Positions 9,456 through 18,560 of a DNA stretch of 64,000 nucleotides are shown in pieces (within the stretch, counting starts at the first letter, position 1; each line of letters starts with the position of its first letter). The position numbers and the translations under genes are program-made. Below the pieces are notes generated by a model. It had not been told where the DNA came from. It saw nothing but the letters and a program-made list of their open reading frames with translations, and searched no databases. The stretch comes from Parapedobacter sp964498395 (GTDB lineage Bacteria; Bacteroidota; Bacteroidia; Sphingobacteriales; Sphingobacteriaceae), in assembly GCA_964498395.1 (NCBI GenBank), contig CAZCHE010000003.1, positions 186,001 to 250,000 of the forward strand, read 5' to 3'.

Positions 9456-10394
9456 ATGGAGACGACCAGCAAGATATACGTCGCAGGCCACCGGGGAATG
9501 GTGGGGGGCGCCATCACCCGACACCTCAAACGCAACGGCTACCACAACTTGGTGCTTCGCACCTCTAGCGAACTTGACCTGCGCGACCAGCGAGCGGTAG
9601 ACAGCTTCTTCGCCGAGGAACAACCCCAATACGTCTTCTTCGCAGCGGCCAAGGTCGGCGGTATCCTTGCCAATAACACCTATCGTGCAGACTTCATCTA
9701 TGACAATCTCATTATGGAAGCCAATGCCATACATGCCGCTTACAAATACCGCACTAGTAAACTCCTATTCTTGGGCAGTAGTTGTATCTACCCGAAGCTA
9801 GCACCTCAGCCGCTGAAAGAGGAATACCTCCTCACGGCGCCACTGGAACACACCAATGAGCCCTACGCCATCGCCAAGATTGCCGGCATCAAGCTCTGCG
9901 AGGCGTATCGGGATCAGTACGGGTGCGACTTCATCAGCGCCATGCCCACAAACCTCTACGGTATCGGAGACAACTACCATCCAGAGAACTCCCATGTGCT
10001 ACCAGCCCTCATCCGCCGCATCCATGAGGCAAAAGAGGAAAACAGGCCCAGCGTCACCATCTGGGGAAGCGGTACACCCAAACGCGAATTCCTCTTTGCC
10101 GATGACCTGGCCGAGGCCTGTGTATTCCTCATGAACCACTATAGCCAACGGGAGTTCGTTAACATTGGTACCGGAGAGGACCTCGCGATCCGCGAACTGG
10201 CAGAACTGGTGAAGAAGGTCGTAGGTTATGACGGGGAACTGGTACTCGACACCTCCAAACCCGATGGAACCCCCCGTAAGCTCATGGACGTCTCCAAGCT
10301 CCATACACTGGGCTGGAAACACACCACAGGGCTGGAAGACGGGATAGAAAAAGCATATCAGGATTTCCTACAAAACGCATATGCCGAACGGTAA
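9456..10394 (+). CDS. fcl: GDP-L-fucose synthase (GDP-4-keto-6-deoxy-D-mannose 3,5-epimerase/4-reductase)
   Basis: Extended short-chain dehydrogenase of 312 residues, converting GDP-4-keto-6-deoxymannose to GDP-L-fucose with NADPH. Visible features: nucleotide-binding GHRGMVG (Gly11-Gly17), SSCIYPK, and the catalytic Tyr137-x3-Lys141 in EPYAIAKIAG. Length and motifs match Fcl/WcaG. The partner gmd follows 117 bases downstream, the reverse of the common gmd-fcl order. The pair implies that fucose, or a derivative of it, is part of the polysaccharide. Confidence 0.95.
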   Translation: METTSKIYVAGHRGMVGGAITRHLKRNGYHNLVLRTSSELDLRDQRAVDSFFAEEQPQYVFFAAAKVGGILANNTYRADFIYDNLIMEANAIHAAYKYRTSKLLFLGSSCIYPKLAPQPLKEEYLLTAPLEHTNEPYAIAKIAGIKLCEAYRDQYGCDFISAMPTNLYGIGDNYHPENSHVLPALIRRIHEAKEENRPSVTIWGSGTPKREFLFADDLAEACVFLMNHYSQREFVNIGTGEDLAIRELAELVKKVVGYDGELVLDTSKPDGTPRKLMDVSKLHTLGWKHTTGLEDGIEKAYQDFLQNAYAER

Positions 10395-10439
10395 CTCAAC
10401 GAACAAACGAAACCCGAAATCGGACGGGTAATTGATGCC

Positions 10440-10505
10440 ACTAGAAAAAGACAGGAAATCAATAATCAGCGATCAGCAAATTAACGAATCATCGAATAAA
10501 TAAAA
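10440..10505. repeat. Degenerate A/T-rich short-word intergenic repeat
   Basis: The fcl-gmd spacer contains loosely repeated words around AATCA and AACGAATCA (for example AATCAATAATCAGCGATCAG and AACGAATCATCGAATAAAT). I recall similar runs in other Sphingobacteriaceae intergenic regions, but I cannot verify this here. No ORF, promoter or terminator is evident. Confidence 0.25.
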
Positions 10506-10511
10506 AAATCT

Positions 10512-11609
10512 ATGAAAACAGCACTCATCACAGGAATCAACGGACAAGACGGGGCATACTTGGCAGAACTCCTTCTCGAAAAAGGATATATGGTCCATGG
10601 TGTCAAGCGTCGATCCTCCCTCATCAACACCGACCGCATCGACCATCTTTACCAGGACCCCCATGATGAAGACGTCCGTTTCAAACTGCATTATGGTGAC
10701 ATGACCGACAGTACCAACCTCATCCGGATCATCCAGGAGACACAACCCGATGAAATCTACAACCTAGCCGCCATGAGCCACGTCAAGGTAAGCTTCGACA
10801 CGCCGGAATATACCGCCAATGCCGATGGCATAGGTACCCTTCGCATCCTCGAAGCTATCCGTATCCTCGGGCTGCAAAAAAAGACCCGCATCTACCAAGC
10901 GTCAACATCTGAACTTTATGGATTGGTGCAAGCCGTACCCCAGAACGAAACTACACCTTTCTACCCGAGGAGTCCTTATGCAGTGGCTAAGTTATATGCA
11001 TATTGGATTACGGTCAATTACCGAGAAGCTTATGGGATGTATGCCTGCAACGGCATCTTGTTTAATCACGAAAGCCCCCTTCGGGGGGAAACTTTCGTGA
11101 CCAGAAAGATTACCCGTGCGGTGGCTGCGATCGCGTTGGGATTGCAAAAGAAAGTATACCTGGGCAACCTGGATGCCCGGAGGGACTGGGGCCACGCAAA
11201 AGACTATGTACGTGCCATGTGGTTGATCCTACAACAGGAAAACCCAGAGGATTACGTCATTGCCACGGGCATCACCACCTCCGTACGGGATTTTGTGAAA
11301 ATGGCCTTTTCCGAAGTGGGTGCTGAAGTCGAATTCACCGGTAGTGGCGTAGACGAAAAGGGAATCATCAAATCGATTTCTAACCCCGACTTCTCGTTAG
11401 CCATCGGACAAGAAGTGGTTGCCGTGGATCCGGCATATTTCCGGCCCACGGAAGTCGAATTACTCGTCGGGGATCCTAACAAATCCAAGACAAAGCTGGG
11501 TTGGGAGCCGGAATACGACCTACCCGCACTCTGCAGGGAAATGGTTGCGTCCGATCTAGAAGTTTTCCGGAAAGACAATAAAACACAGTGGGAACACTTA
11601 GCAGGGTAA
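10512..11609 (+). CDS. gmd: GDP-mannose 4,6-dehydratase
   Basis: NAD(P)-dependent SDR enzyme making GDP-4-keto-6-deoxymannose from GDP-mannose, 365 residues. The N-terminal cofactor motif is ITGINGQDGAYLAELLLEKGY. The catalytic YPRSPYAVAKLYAYW segment and the family signature FNHESPLRGETFVTRKI (usually SPRRGE) are present. It feeds the fcl product just upstream. A strong RNA hairpin with a C(TTCG)G loop sits inside the coding sequence at 11066-11100, over the HESPLRGETFV signature. Confidence 0.95.
   Translation: MKTALITGINGQDGAYLAELLLEKGYMVHGVKRRSSLINTDRIDHLYQDPHDEDVRFKLHYGDMTDSTNLIRIIQETQPDEIYNLAAMSHVKVSFDTPEYTANADGIGTLRILEAIRILGLQKKTRIYQASTSELYGLVQAVPQNETTPFYPRSPYAVAKLYAYWITVNYREAYGMYACNGILFNHESPLRGETFVTRKITRAVAAIALGLQKKVYLGNLDARRDWGHAKDYVRAMWLILQQENPEDYVIATGITTSVRDFVKMAFSEVGAEVEFTGSGVDEKGIIKSISNPDFSLAIGQEVVAVDPAYFRPTEVELLVGDPNKSKTKLGWEPEYDLPALCREMVASDLEVFRKDNKTQWEHLAG
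11066..11100 (+). other. Intragenic stem-loop with C(UUCG)G tetraloop in gmd
   Basis: A perfect 9-bp outer stem (TCACGAAAG at 11066-11074 with CTTTCGTGA at 11092-11100) stacks on a 5-bp C/G stem (11075-11079 with 11084-11088). The loop is TTCG closed by C-G, and a three-A bulge lies on the 3' side. No T-tract follows, so it does not look like a standard terminator. It overlaps a conserved protein motif and could be partly a by-product of codon choice. Confidence 0.55.
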
Positions 11610-11642
11610 AAGGTCAATGCTTACTAACACGCATTTTTTCAA

Positions 11643-13073
11643 ATGAATAGTTCGAAAAAAAAAATCATCCATGGTTTTTTTTGGACAGGGATACAGTTAG
11701 TCGTCAATCAAGGCTTTTCTTTTCTCATCCGAATCGTATTAGCTAAGATATTGTTTCCTGAAGAGTTTGGAATAGTGGGCATGGCAACGGTATTTACTGG
11801 TTTTGTTCAAGTATTGAATGACTTGGGAGTGGCTGCAGCACTGGTGCAACGAAAACCTGAAAACTTGAAAGAAAGTCATTACCACACGGCTTTCTGGAGC
11901 GGTGTAGCATGGTCTGTTGCCCTGTATATAATTATGGTTCTTATCGTAGCGCCGCTTGCGGCCAGCTTTTACGACCAGCCCATTTTACGCCTCCTTATCC
12001 CTGTGCTGAGTATAGGTATATTATCAAGTCCGGTAAATCTGGTGCATAAGGCCCAATTGACTAAAATGCTCAACTTTAAAAAAATAGCCATCATAGACAA
12101 TATTTCCAATGTTTCCGCGGGCATGTTGGCGCTGGGGCTTGCCCTTTGGGGAGCAGGTGTTTGGTCTCTTGCCTTTAACTCGGTAGCATCCATATTGATT
12201 GCAATGCCCCTCTATTTTAAGGCAACGCATTGGGTTCCTAAATTCATATGGGATAGAGCCGCTTTTTCTGACATCTTCGGTTTTGGAATCTATACAACAG
12301 GAACCAATGTCACGAATTATTGGATGCAAAATCTAGACTATATGCTCATTGGGAAATTTGTGGGTGCTTATTCGCTGGGGCTTTACAGTTTGGCTTTTAT
12401 TTTAACTGACACATTCCGAATGCGATTGATGGCGGTCATTAACAATGTTATGTTCCCTGTATTTAGTCAACGTCAGGACCAACTGGATAGCGTTATCAAT
12501 TTATACAGGAAGACCATCTTTTACAATTGTGCCATTTCATTTCCAATCATGATGTTCTTTATTGTATTGGGTGAGGATTTCGTGCTTTCTTTTTTTGGCA
12601 CAAAGTGGGGTGGTTTGGGTGAACCACTGCAGATCCTTGCCGTTTCCGTCATGTTTCACATGATGACAAGTGGAAACAATGCCCTGATAAGAGCAATGGG
12701 AAAACCAAATATTGAATTTAAGATTCAACTGGTTAAGTCAATAATATACATCCCCATGTTGGTTTACGGCATCTATTACCATGGCGTTATCGGCGCAGCC
12801 TGGGTAGTTTTAATAAATAAAATACTTGCGGTATTCTTTGCACAATTTACAATAAACAAGGTATTGGGAAGAAACCTAAACCGCCTATTGGCCAACGAAT
12901 TGACTGCCCCCATTCTTTCTGTAATTATCGGAGGAGTGGTGGCTTATTCAGCAAAATACTATGGCATCCACATCATCATCACAACAATTTTCATGTTGCT
13001 GGCATATGTGTTATCCATTGCAATACTGAGGAAAGATGTTTACGGTGAGGTTAAATCAATAATTTTCAGATGA
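11643..13073 (+). CDS. Polysaccharide flippase (Wzx-like, MOP superfamily)
   Basis: Integral membrane protein of 476 residues with about 12-14 hydrophobic segments. The N-terminus is typical of the Polysacc_synt family (FFWTGIQLVVNQGFSFLIRIVLAKILFPEEFGIVGMA). It would move lipid-linked repeat units across the inner membrane. It starts 33 bases after gmd. The gene is visibly more A+T-rich than the fcl/gmd block before it, as is common for serotype-variable genes. The substrate cannot be inferred. Confidence 0.88.
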   Translation: MNSSKKKIIHGFFWTGIQLVVNQGFSFLIRIVLAKILFPEEFGIVGMATVFTGFVQVLNDLGVAAALVQRKPENLKESHYHTAFWSGVAWSVALYIIMVLIVAPLAASFYDQPILRLLIPVLSIGILSSPVNLVHKAQLTKMLNFKKIAIIDNISNVSAGMLALGLALWGAGVWSLAFNSVASILIAMPLYFKATHWVPKFIWDRAAFSDIFGFGIYTTGTNVTNYWMQNLDYMLIGKFVGAYSLGLYSLAFILTDTFRMRLMAVINNVMFPVFSQRQDQLDSVINLYRKTIFYNCAISFPIMMFFIVLGEDFVLSFFGTKWGGLGEPLQILAVSVMFHMMTSGNNALIRAMGKPNIEFKIQLVKSIIYIPMLVYGIYYHGVIGAAWVVLINKILAVFFAQFTINKVLGRNLNRLLANELTAPILSVIIGGVVAYSAKYYGIHIIITTIFMLLAYVLSIAILRKDVYGEVKSIIFR

Positions 13074-13077
13074 TCAC

Positions 13078-14076
13078 ATGAAGCATAAACTAAAACGAGC
13101 AGTTATACGGTTTCAAGAACATATACCCGGTTTTTGGGAATATTCAGCTATTAAACAACTGAAATTCAAATTTGCTGCACTGAAGTCTGGTATAAACGAA
13201 AACCGATTGAGCAGGACAAACCTATTTAATCTTCGCCGAAACATCCACCGTCTCGAAAAGGGCCTCTCCTATCCCACGGCCAAGCCTGTCTTTGCGACGG
13301 ACTATATTGCTCAAACGGTGGACAATTTCTGTTTAAGCCTGAAAAATGGAGCTATGGATGAAAACACTAGAAATTGGGCATTCTCGGTGTTAAACCTCTA
13401 CTTTAGTGTAGTAGATGAAACACAAAGTTCAGTGGTTTCCCATGCAAAAGCGCAGTTCAATGAAGCGGTTCGCGAACTACCGCCTCCAAATGACATCCCC
13501 TATCCTTCCTCGCTACGCCCCCTATCCAGCATTACCTACGAGGAGCTATTGAACCTTTCACTTAGAAGAAGAAGCATCCGATATTTCACCGATGAGCCGG
13601 CAAGCTTAGCAATCGTTAGAAAAGCCTACGATATTGCCAAATATGCGCCCAGCGCCTGCAATAGACAAGCGTTTCAGTTTTTATTCTTTGACGAACCTGA
13701 AACTGTAAAGAAATTATCCGCAATCCCAGGGGGAGTTGCCGGATATGACGTACCCTCAATTATTGTCGTCGTTGGCAGGTATGACGGATATTTTGACATC
13801 CGAGATATCAACGCCCCCGTTATCGATTCCAGTTTAGCCATTATGAGTTTTCTGTATGCAGCTGAAACATTAGGGTTAGGCACGGTATGTATAAACTGGC
13901 CCAACCTGATTGACAGGGAGCAAAAGATTCGAAAAATAATCGATCTACATCCAGCTGAATTTGTCGTCATGATGATTGGGGTAGGCTATCCGCTGGATCA
14001 TGGCAAAGTACCGTTTTCTGGAAAACGTCCAAGCAATCAAGTCGTGTTAGGTAATGACCGCGTAAAAACCAGGTGA
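13078..14076 (+). CDS. Nitroreductase-family protein with N-terminal extension, in the polysaccharide locus
   Basis: Protein of 332 residues. The C-terminal ~170 residues form an FMN-binding nitroreductase fold (RRRSIRYFTDEPASLAIV ... YAPSACNRQAFQFLFF ... LGLGTVCINWP ... EFVVMMIGVGYP). The first ~160 residues are an extension containing NIHRLEKGLSYPTAK. It lies 4 bases after the flippase and overlaps the GTG/ATG start region of the pyruvyl transferase. Nitroreductase-like proteins next to pyruvyl transferases occur in other polysaccharide loci (my recollection), but the reaction is unknown. A redox step on a sugar or lipid carrier is only a guess. Confidence 0.75.
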   Translation: MKHKLKRAVIRFQEHIPGFWEYSAIKQLKFKFAALKSGINENRLSRTNLFNLRRNIHRLEKGLSYPTAKPVFATDYIAQTVDNFCLSLKNGAMDENTRNWAFSVLNLYFSVVDETQSSVVSHAKAQFNEAVRELPPPNDIPYPSSLRPLSSITYEELLNLSLRRRSIRYFTDEPASLAIVRKAYDIAKYAPSACNRQAFQFLFFDEPETVKKLSAIPGGVAGYDVPSIIVVVGRYDGYFDIRDINAPVIDSSLAIMSFLYAAETLGLGTVCINWPNLIDREQKIRKIIDLHPAEFVVMMIGVGYPLDHGKVPFSGKRPSNQVVLGNDRVKTR

Positions 14077-14078
14077 TC

Positions 14079-15260
14079 ATGAATATATTAATTACAGGAG
14101 CAAACTTCAATAATAAAGGCGCCCAACTCATGTTGGTCAGTTTGGTTACGATTATGCGGAAAAAACTGCCCCCCCATAAGGTGTGCGTAAGCCCATTGTT
14201 GGGCAACCGAAAGCAACTCCAGGAAATGGGTGTCCATATCCTGGATTACCCGCTGTACCATTTTGGCACCAAACACTATTTTAAACGCGCCTTGCAATAC
14301 CCCACGTTAATGCGGTGGTACCTGGGTTTAAAAAAAAGGGATACTTCCGGGGATATCCCCTTGAAAGCCATCGATGTCGTTTTTGACATTTCAGGATTTG
14401 CCTTCGGCGACAAATGGGGCCCTATACCGGTCGAATACCTGGATTTATTCGTCTCGAAAATGAAGCGGCAAAACACCAAGGTCTTCCTACTGCCCCAAGC
14501 ATTTGGACCTTTTAGCGGAGACGGCATGAGAAAACACATGCAGCACGTGATAGAACAGGTGGATCTATTGATTGCTCGGGACCAACAGTCCTACGCTTAT
14601 GTGACAGCACTCCACACCCAACCCCGTTCCAACGTAGCGCTGTATCCGGATATCACCTTGTCATACAAACAGCCCATGTCCATCACAGATGAGGTCTTTG
14701 CCAAACCCTTCGTAGCCATCGTGCCCAATGAACGGATGCTCGACAAAGCATCGGAAGGTTGGCAGAAGAATTATTACCAGGTGATGGCAAAGATCATACA
14801 CACGGTATTGGAAAATAGTTCGCTGAATGTAGGCATCCTCATCCACGCAGGTGGAGCCAGCCAAGACAAAGTAGTGGGGAAAACGATCCAGGATGCCATA
14901 GCCGCCGAGTATGCCGACCGGGTTTTCTATTATATGGAAGAAGATCCGAGCCGCCTTAAATCAATTATCGCTAAATCCACCTTTTTGGTGGGTTCCAGGT
15001 TTCACGCATTGGCTTCCGCGCTATCGTCAAATGTGCCGGCCATCGGAACGTCCTGGTTGCATAAATACGAGATGCTTTTTGAGGACTATGGCATCAGCGC
15101 CTTTAGTTTCAAAGAACCCACCGATGATATTTACGAAAAAGTGCTGGCACTTATCCATCCGGATACGAGAAACGACCAGATTGACGTCTTGAAATCAAAC
15201 AACGCCAACATACACGCACTACATGAGCGTATGTGGCACACCATCATGGATAAACTGTAA
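14079..15260 (+). CDS. Polysaccharide pyruvyl transferase family protein
   Basis: About 393 residues, matching the PS_pyruv_trans family (CsaB/WcaK/EpsI-like). The N-terminus is MNILITGANFNNKGAQLML. Conserved blocks are VVFDISGFAFGDKWG, VFLLPQAFGPF, LIARDQQSYAYV, PDITLSY and the C-terminal FLVGSRFHALASALSSNVPAIGTSW with its conserved His. The family adds pyruvate ketals from PEP to sugars, making the polysaccharide acidic. The ATG at 14079 is preferred; a GTG at 14073 in the same frame overlaps the stop of the previous gene. Confidence 0.87.
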   Translation: MNILITGANFNNKGAQLMLVSLVTIMRKKLPPHKVCVSPLLGNRKQLQEMGVHILDYPLYHFGTKHYFKRALQYPTLMRWYLGLKKRDTSGDIPLKAIDVVFDISGFAFGDKWGPIPVEYLDLFVSKMKRQNTKVFLLPQAFGPFSGDGMRKHMQHVIEQVDLLIARDQQSYAYVTALHTQPRSNVALYPDITLSYKQPMSITDEVFAKPFVAIVPNERMLDKASEGWQKNYYQVMAKIIHTVLENSSLNVGILIHAGGASQDKVVGKTIQDAIAAEYADRVFYYMEEDPSRLKSIIAKSTFLVGSRFHALASALSSNVPAIGTSWLHKYEMLFEDYGISAFSFKEPTDDIYEKVLALIHPDTRNDQIDVLKSNNANIHALHERMWHTIMDKL

Positions 15261-15270
15261 TCGGACCATT

Positions 15271-16515
15271 ATGCATGTAGGGATCATATCACACTGCGAC
15301 ATCAACGCGTTCAGCGCTTACTTAGACGAGGAAAGCAAAGGCCGTATCGTTTACCGCGATAGCATTGCACCCGCCGTGAATACCCTGTTGCTGGCTTTAC
15401 TGAAAAGTGGGATACGCGTCAGTATATTCACATTACATCCGGGCGTACAAGACCTACACCTTAAGGGAGAGCAGCTATCGATACATGTTTCGGGAAGTTA
15501 CGATGCCTATCCGGGCAAATACATCTATGGTACCTTGGTAAACGCAAATAGGCTCCGGGAGTCGATTGCACGGAACATCGGGGATATTGATATCCTACAT
15601 GCGCACTGGACGTATGAATATGCTTGGGCAGCGAGCCATTTTACCAATCGCTTACCGGTGGTCTGTACCGTCAGGGACTGGGCGCCACTTATCTGGCGGA
15701 TGGTTTCGTCAAAGGACAAAATCACGTGGTTCCTTAAATATTTCATGGACATGGCTGTTTTCAGGAATCCCAAGATGATTTTCGTCGCCAATTCGCCCTA
15801 TACGCAAGACAAAATCAGGAAACGGTGGGCTAAGGAATGTCCCATGATTCCCAACTCCATTAAGGAATCCTTTCTACGAAAAGAACGGACACATTACCCG
15901 GATACATTCACTGTGGTGTCCATTTCCCAAACGAATGACAAACGCAAGAACATCAAGAACCTGCTCCTTGCGTTCCAGCGCTTCCACGCAAAATACCCTG
16001 GAAGCCAACTGTTGCTCGTTGGGAAGCCTTTTGAAGAGCGGAATGAGATGATCCAAAAATGGCGGCATGAGGGATTGCTCACGGGGGTCAAACCATTGGG
16101 AGCGGTAAGTCACGACAGGCTGATCAGCGTTTTGGATGAATCTTCGGTCATGGTTCACCCATCCCTCGAAGAAACATTCGGGAACATCCTGTTGGAAGCC
16201 ATGGCACGAAGGGTACCTGTCATTGCGGGTAAGGATGCAGGGGCCATACCATATGTATTGGAACAGGGGCGGTCAGGATGCTTGTGTGACGTGACTGCTG
16301 TCAAAGACATTGCTGATAAAATTGAGCAGGTTTACCTCGACAAATCGTATCGGGAACAGTTGGTTGACAACGCAACGGAAGTGTTGGTAAACAACTACCT
16401 GGAATCGACCGTAGGGAAAAAACACCTCGACTTTTATGAGAAAGTGATTGCCCAACGGGCCAATCAGGAAAATACAGGCATCAACAAAGGGTTTGATGGT
16501 GCAACAGTGGAATAG
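15271..16515 (+). CDS. Glycosyltransferase, GT4 family
   Basis: GT-B fold transferase of 414 residues. The C-terminal nucleotide-sugar domain shows SISQTNDKRKNIKNLLLAF, LLLVGKPF and the retaining E-x7-E motif in EETFGNILLEAMARRVPVIAG. The N-terminal acceptor domain includes DIDILHAHWTYEYAWA. The frame is open upstream into the previous gene, but the natural start is ATG 15271 (MHVGIISHCDINAF), ten bases after the pyruvyl transferase stop. The donor sugar is unknown. Confidence 0.87.
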   Translation: MHVGIISHCDINAFSAYLDEESKGRIVYRDSIAPAVNTLLLALLKSGIRVSIFTLHPGVQDLHLKGEQLSIHVSGSYDAYPGKYIYGTLVNANRLRESIARNIGDIDILHAHWTYEYAWAASHFTNRLPVVCTVRDWAPLIWRMVSSKDKITWFLKYFMDMAVFRNPKMIFVANSPYTQDKIRKRWAKECPMIPNSIKESFLRKERTHYPDTFTVVSISQTNDKRKNIKNLLLAFQRFHAKYPGSQLLLVGKPFEERNEMIQKWRHEGLLTGVKPLGAVSHDRLISVLDESSVMVHPSLEETFGNILLEAMARRVPVIAGKDAGAIPYVLEQGRSGCLCDVTAVKDIADKIEQVYLDKSYREQLVDNATEVLVNNYLESTVGKKHLDFYEKVIAQRANQENTGINKGFDGATVE

Positions 16516-16529
16516 TGGCAACATAGGTT

Positions 16530-17162
16530 ATGATAAAATTTTTTCAGGTATATAAAGGCATAAGAAAGGTTTATCTCCTTATTGTAGGCCAGGTGGACAA
16601 GCTGCGTTGCCGCATTATATTGTCAGGCAATAGTGTCAAGTATTCGAGTTTTTCCTCAACAGGAGCACCTTATGTCTCCGTTGCACGGGGAGGCACCTGC
16701 GTATTTGGCAAAAACTTCTCCATGCATAATGGGCCGAGGGGCAATCCCATCGGACATTTTAAACCTTGCACATTCTTCGTGGGCAAAGGTGCCAAACTCA
16801 CCATTGGTGATCACGTAGGGATTTCCCAAACGGCCATCATCTGCCATAGTCGTATTGAGATTGGAAACCATGTCAAAATAGGAGGAGGCGTCTGCATTTA
16901 TGATACCGATTTCCATGCCTTGGATCCGGTGCTGAGGGCTAACCGGTCAACTGATTTCACCCATAAGATCGACAGGCCGGTCTCCATCGGAAACAATGTC
17001 TTTATCGGTGCCGCTTCGATGGTCTTGAAAGGGGTTACCATTGGAGATAATGCGATTATCGGTGCAGGTGCCGTGGTCACAAAGGACATCCCGGCCAATG
17101 AGATCTGGGCGGGCAATCCAGCACGCTTTATTAAGCATATAGCACCGCAAATAGCCCTATAG
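16530..17162 (+). CDS. Hexapeptide-repeat acyltransferase (LbH family, WbbJ-like)
   Basis: 210-residue left-handed beta-helix protein with repeated isoleucine-patch hexapeptides (KLTIGDHVGI, RIEIGNHVKIGGGV, PVSIGNNVFIGAASMVLKGVTIGDNAIIGAGAVVTKDIPANEIWAGNPARFI). The active-site loop is near CHSRIEIG/YDTDFHAL. It probably O-acetylates a sugar of the repeat unit. Its position between a GT4 gene and the polymerase-like gene supports that role. The acyl donor (acetyl-CoA) is inferred from the family. Confidence 0.86.
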   Translation: MIKFFQVYKGIRKVYLLIVGQVDKLRCRIILSGNSVKYSSFSSTGAPYVSVARGGTCVFGKNFSMHNGPRGNPIGHFKPCTFFVGKGAKLTIGDHVGISQTAIICHSRIEIGNHVKIGGGVCIYDTDFHALDPVLRANRSTDFTHKIDRPVSIGNNVFIGAASMVLKGVTIGDNAIIGAGAVVTKDIPANEIWAGNPARFIKHIAPQIAL

Positions 17163-17174
17163 CAGTAGTCAGTT

Positions 17175-18548
17175 ATGCACATACCAGCAACATATCCATT
17201 CGACAACTTGACCGACAAACGGCTAATGTATTACGCCTTATCTTGGCTGTTACTTCCGGTTGCTGTCTATTCCATATTGCCGTTCTACAGGCATAACGCT
17301 ACTTTTTTGGCAACCGTAAACAATACAACATTCTGGTGGGTGATCAACACCGGTATCCTGGTCGTGCTGTTTCTATCAAGGAAATACTTGTATAACAGCT
17401 ACAAAGAACAGGATTTCCGTTTTGTGAAAGCGTACCTGATTTACATGTCATTGCAATTCATCCATGGCTTGTTTGTCGCCCAAATCTATTGGGACTGGAA
17501 ATCGTTGGTTGGCAATACGCTGGCCTTGTTACTGCCTCTTGTTGCCTACACAGCAGCTAATCCCCGCTTAACTCATCTGCTGTTCCAGAACTACTTCAAA
17601 TATACCATCCTCCTGTTCTTCCCGATTGCGCTCCTTATCCGCAATGGTGGCTTTGGATACTTTTTGGTGCCTATAACCCTGCTCGTCTTCTTTTTACCGG
17701 TATTAACCAAGAAATGGAAATTGGTGGTGTTGTTTTTCTCAGCGGTCGTGTTCCTCGCAGCATTGACATCTCGGAGCAATGTTATCAAATTCGGGGTTCC
17801 TTACTTATTGCTCTCCCTTTACTACGTGCGCCACCTGATTACAATTAGATTCCTGAATGTCATTCGTCTCACGCTATTCATTGCTCCCATGGTTTTGTTC
17901 GGGTTGGCCGTGACCAATATTTTTAATGTATTTAAAGCGGATGAATACCTCCAGGGAGACTATATTGAAACAACGCAGAATGCAGAAGGGGAATTTGTCG
18001 AAGAAAACCTGATTCAAGACACGCGGACATTTCTATATACAGAAGTGCTTGCCACCGCAAAAAAATACAACACCTGGGTATTTGGCCGTAGTCCGGCTCG
18101 CGGCAACGAAACCGAATGGTTTGCGGCTTGGGCATTGGAACATTACGGTAGGCCGGAACGACCCGCTAATGAGGTAGCCATTTTGAATATTTTCACCTGG
18201 ACAGGAGTGATCGGGGTTATCCTGTACGCACTCATATTTTATCGTGCCTCTTACCTGGCTATCAACAAATCCAATAACATCTTCATCAAGATTATCGGCG
18301 TATACATGGCCTTCCGTTGGTTGTATGCCTGGGTTGAGGACATCAATAATTTCTCGCTGAACTATTTGCTGATTTGGGTCAGCCTGGGCATGTGCTATTC
18401 AAAAGCTTTCCGCACGATGAACAATTTACAGATGAAGTATTGGGTACGTGGCATCTTTGATACCCGATACATCAAATCGTTAAGGGAATATACCCGATAC
18501 CTCCGGGAAAAGAAAAAAGCGAGGCATAAAAAGATGGAAATGGCATAA
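17175..18548 (+). CDS. O-antigen polymerase/ligase-like membrane protein (candidate Wzy)
   Basis: Polytopic protein of 457 residues with roughly ten hydrophobic segments. A larger hydrophilic loop lies between about residues 255 and 330 (GRSPARGNETEWFAAWALEHYGRP), followed by more membrane helices and a basic tail (LREKKKARHKK). The topology and the place among flippase and transferase genes suit a Wzy-type polymerase. Sequence motifs in this family are weak, so the call leans on topology and context. Confidence 0.7.
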   Translation: MHIPATYPFDNLTDKRLMYYALSWLLLPVAVYSILPFYRHNATFLATVNNTTFWWVINTGILVVLFLSRKYLYNSYKEQDFRFVKAYLIYMSLQFIHGLFVAQIYWDWKSLVGNTLALLLPLVAYTAANPRLTHLLFQNYFKYTILLFFPIALLIRNGGFGYFLVPITLLVFFLPVLTKKWKLVVLFFSAVVFLAALTSRSNVIKFGVPYLLLSLYYVRHLITIRFLNVIRLTLFIAPMVLFGLAVTNIFNVFKADEYLQGDYIETTQNAEGEFVEENLIQDTRTFLYTEVLATAKKYNTWVFGRSPARGNETEWFAAWALEHYGRPERPANEVAILNIFTWTGVIGVILYALIFYRASYLAINKSNNIFIKIIGVYMAFRWLYAWVEDINNFSLNYLLIWVSLGMCYSKAFRTMNNLQMKYWVRGIFDTRYIKSLREYTRYLREKKKARHKKMEMA

Positions 18549-18560
18549 ACGTAGCAAGAC

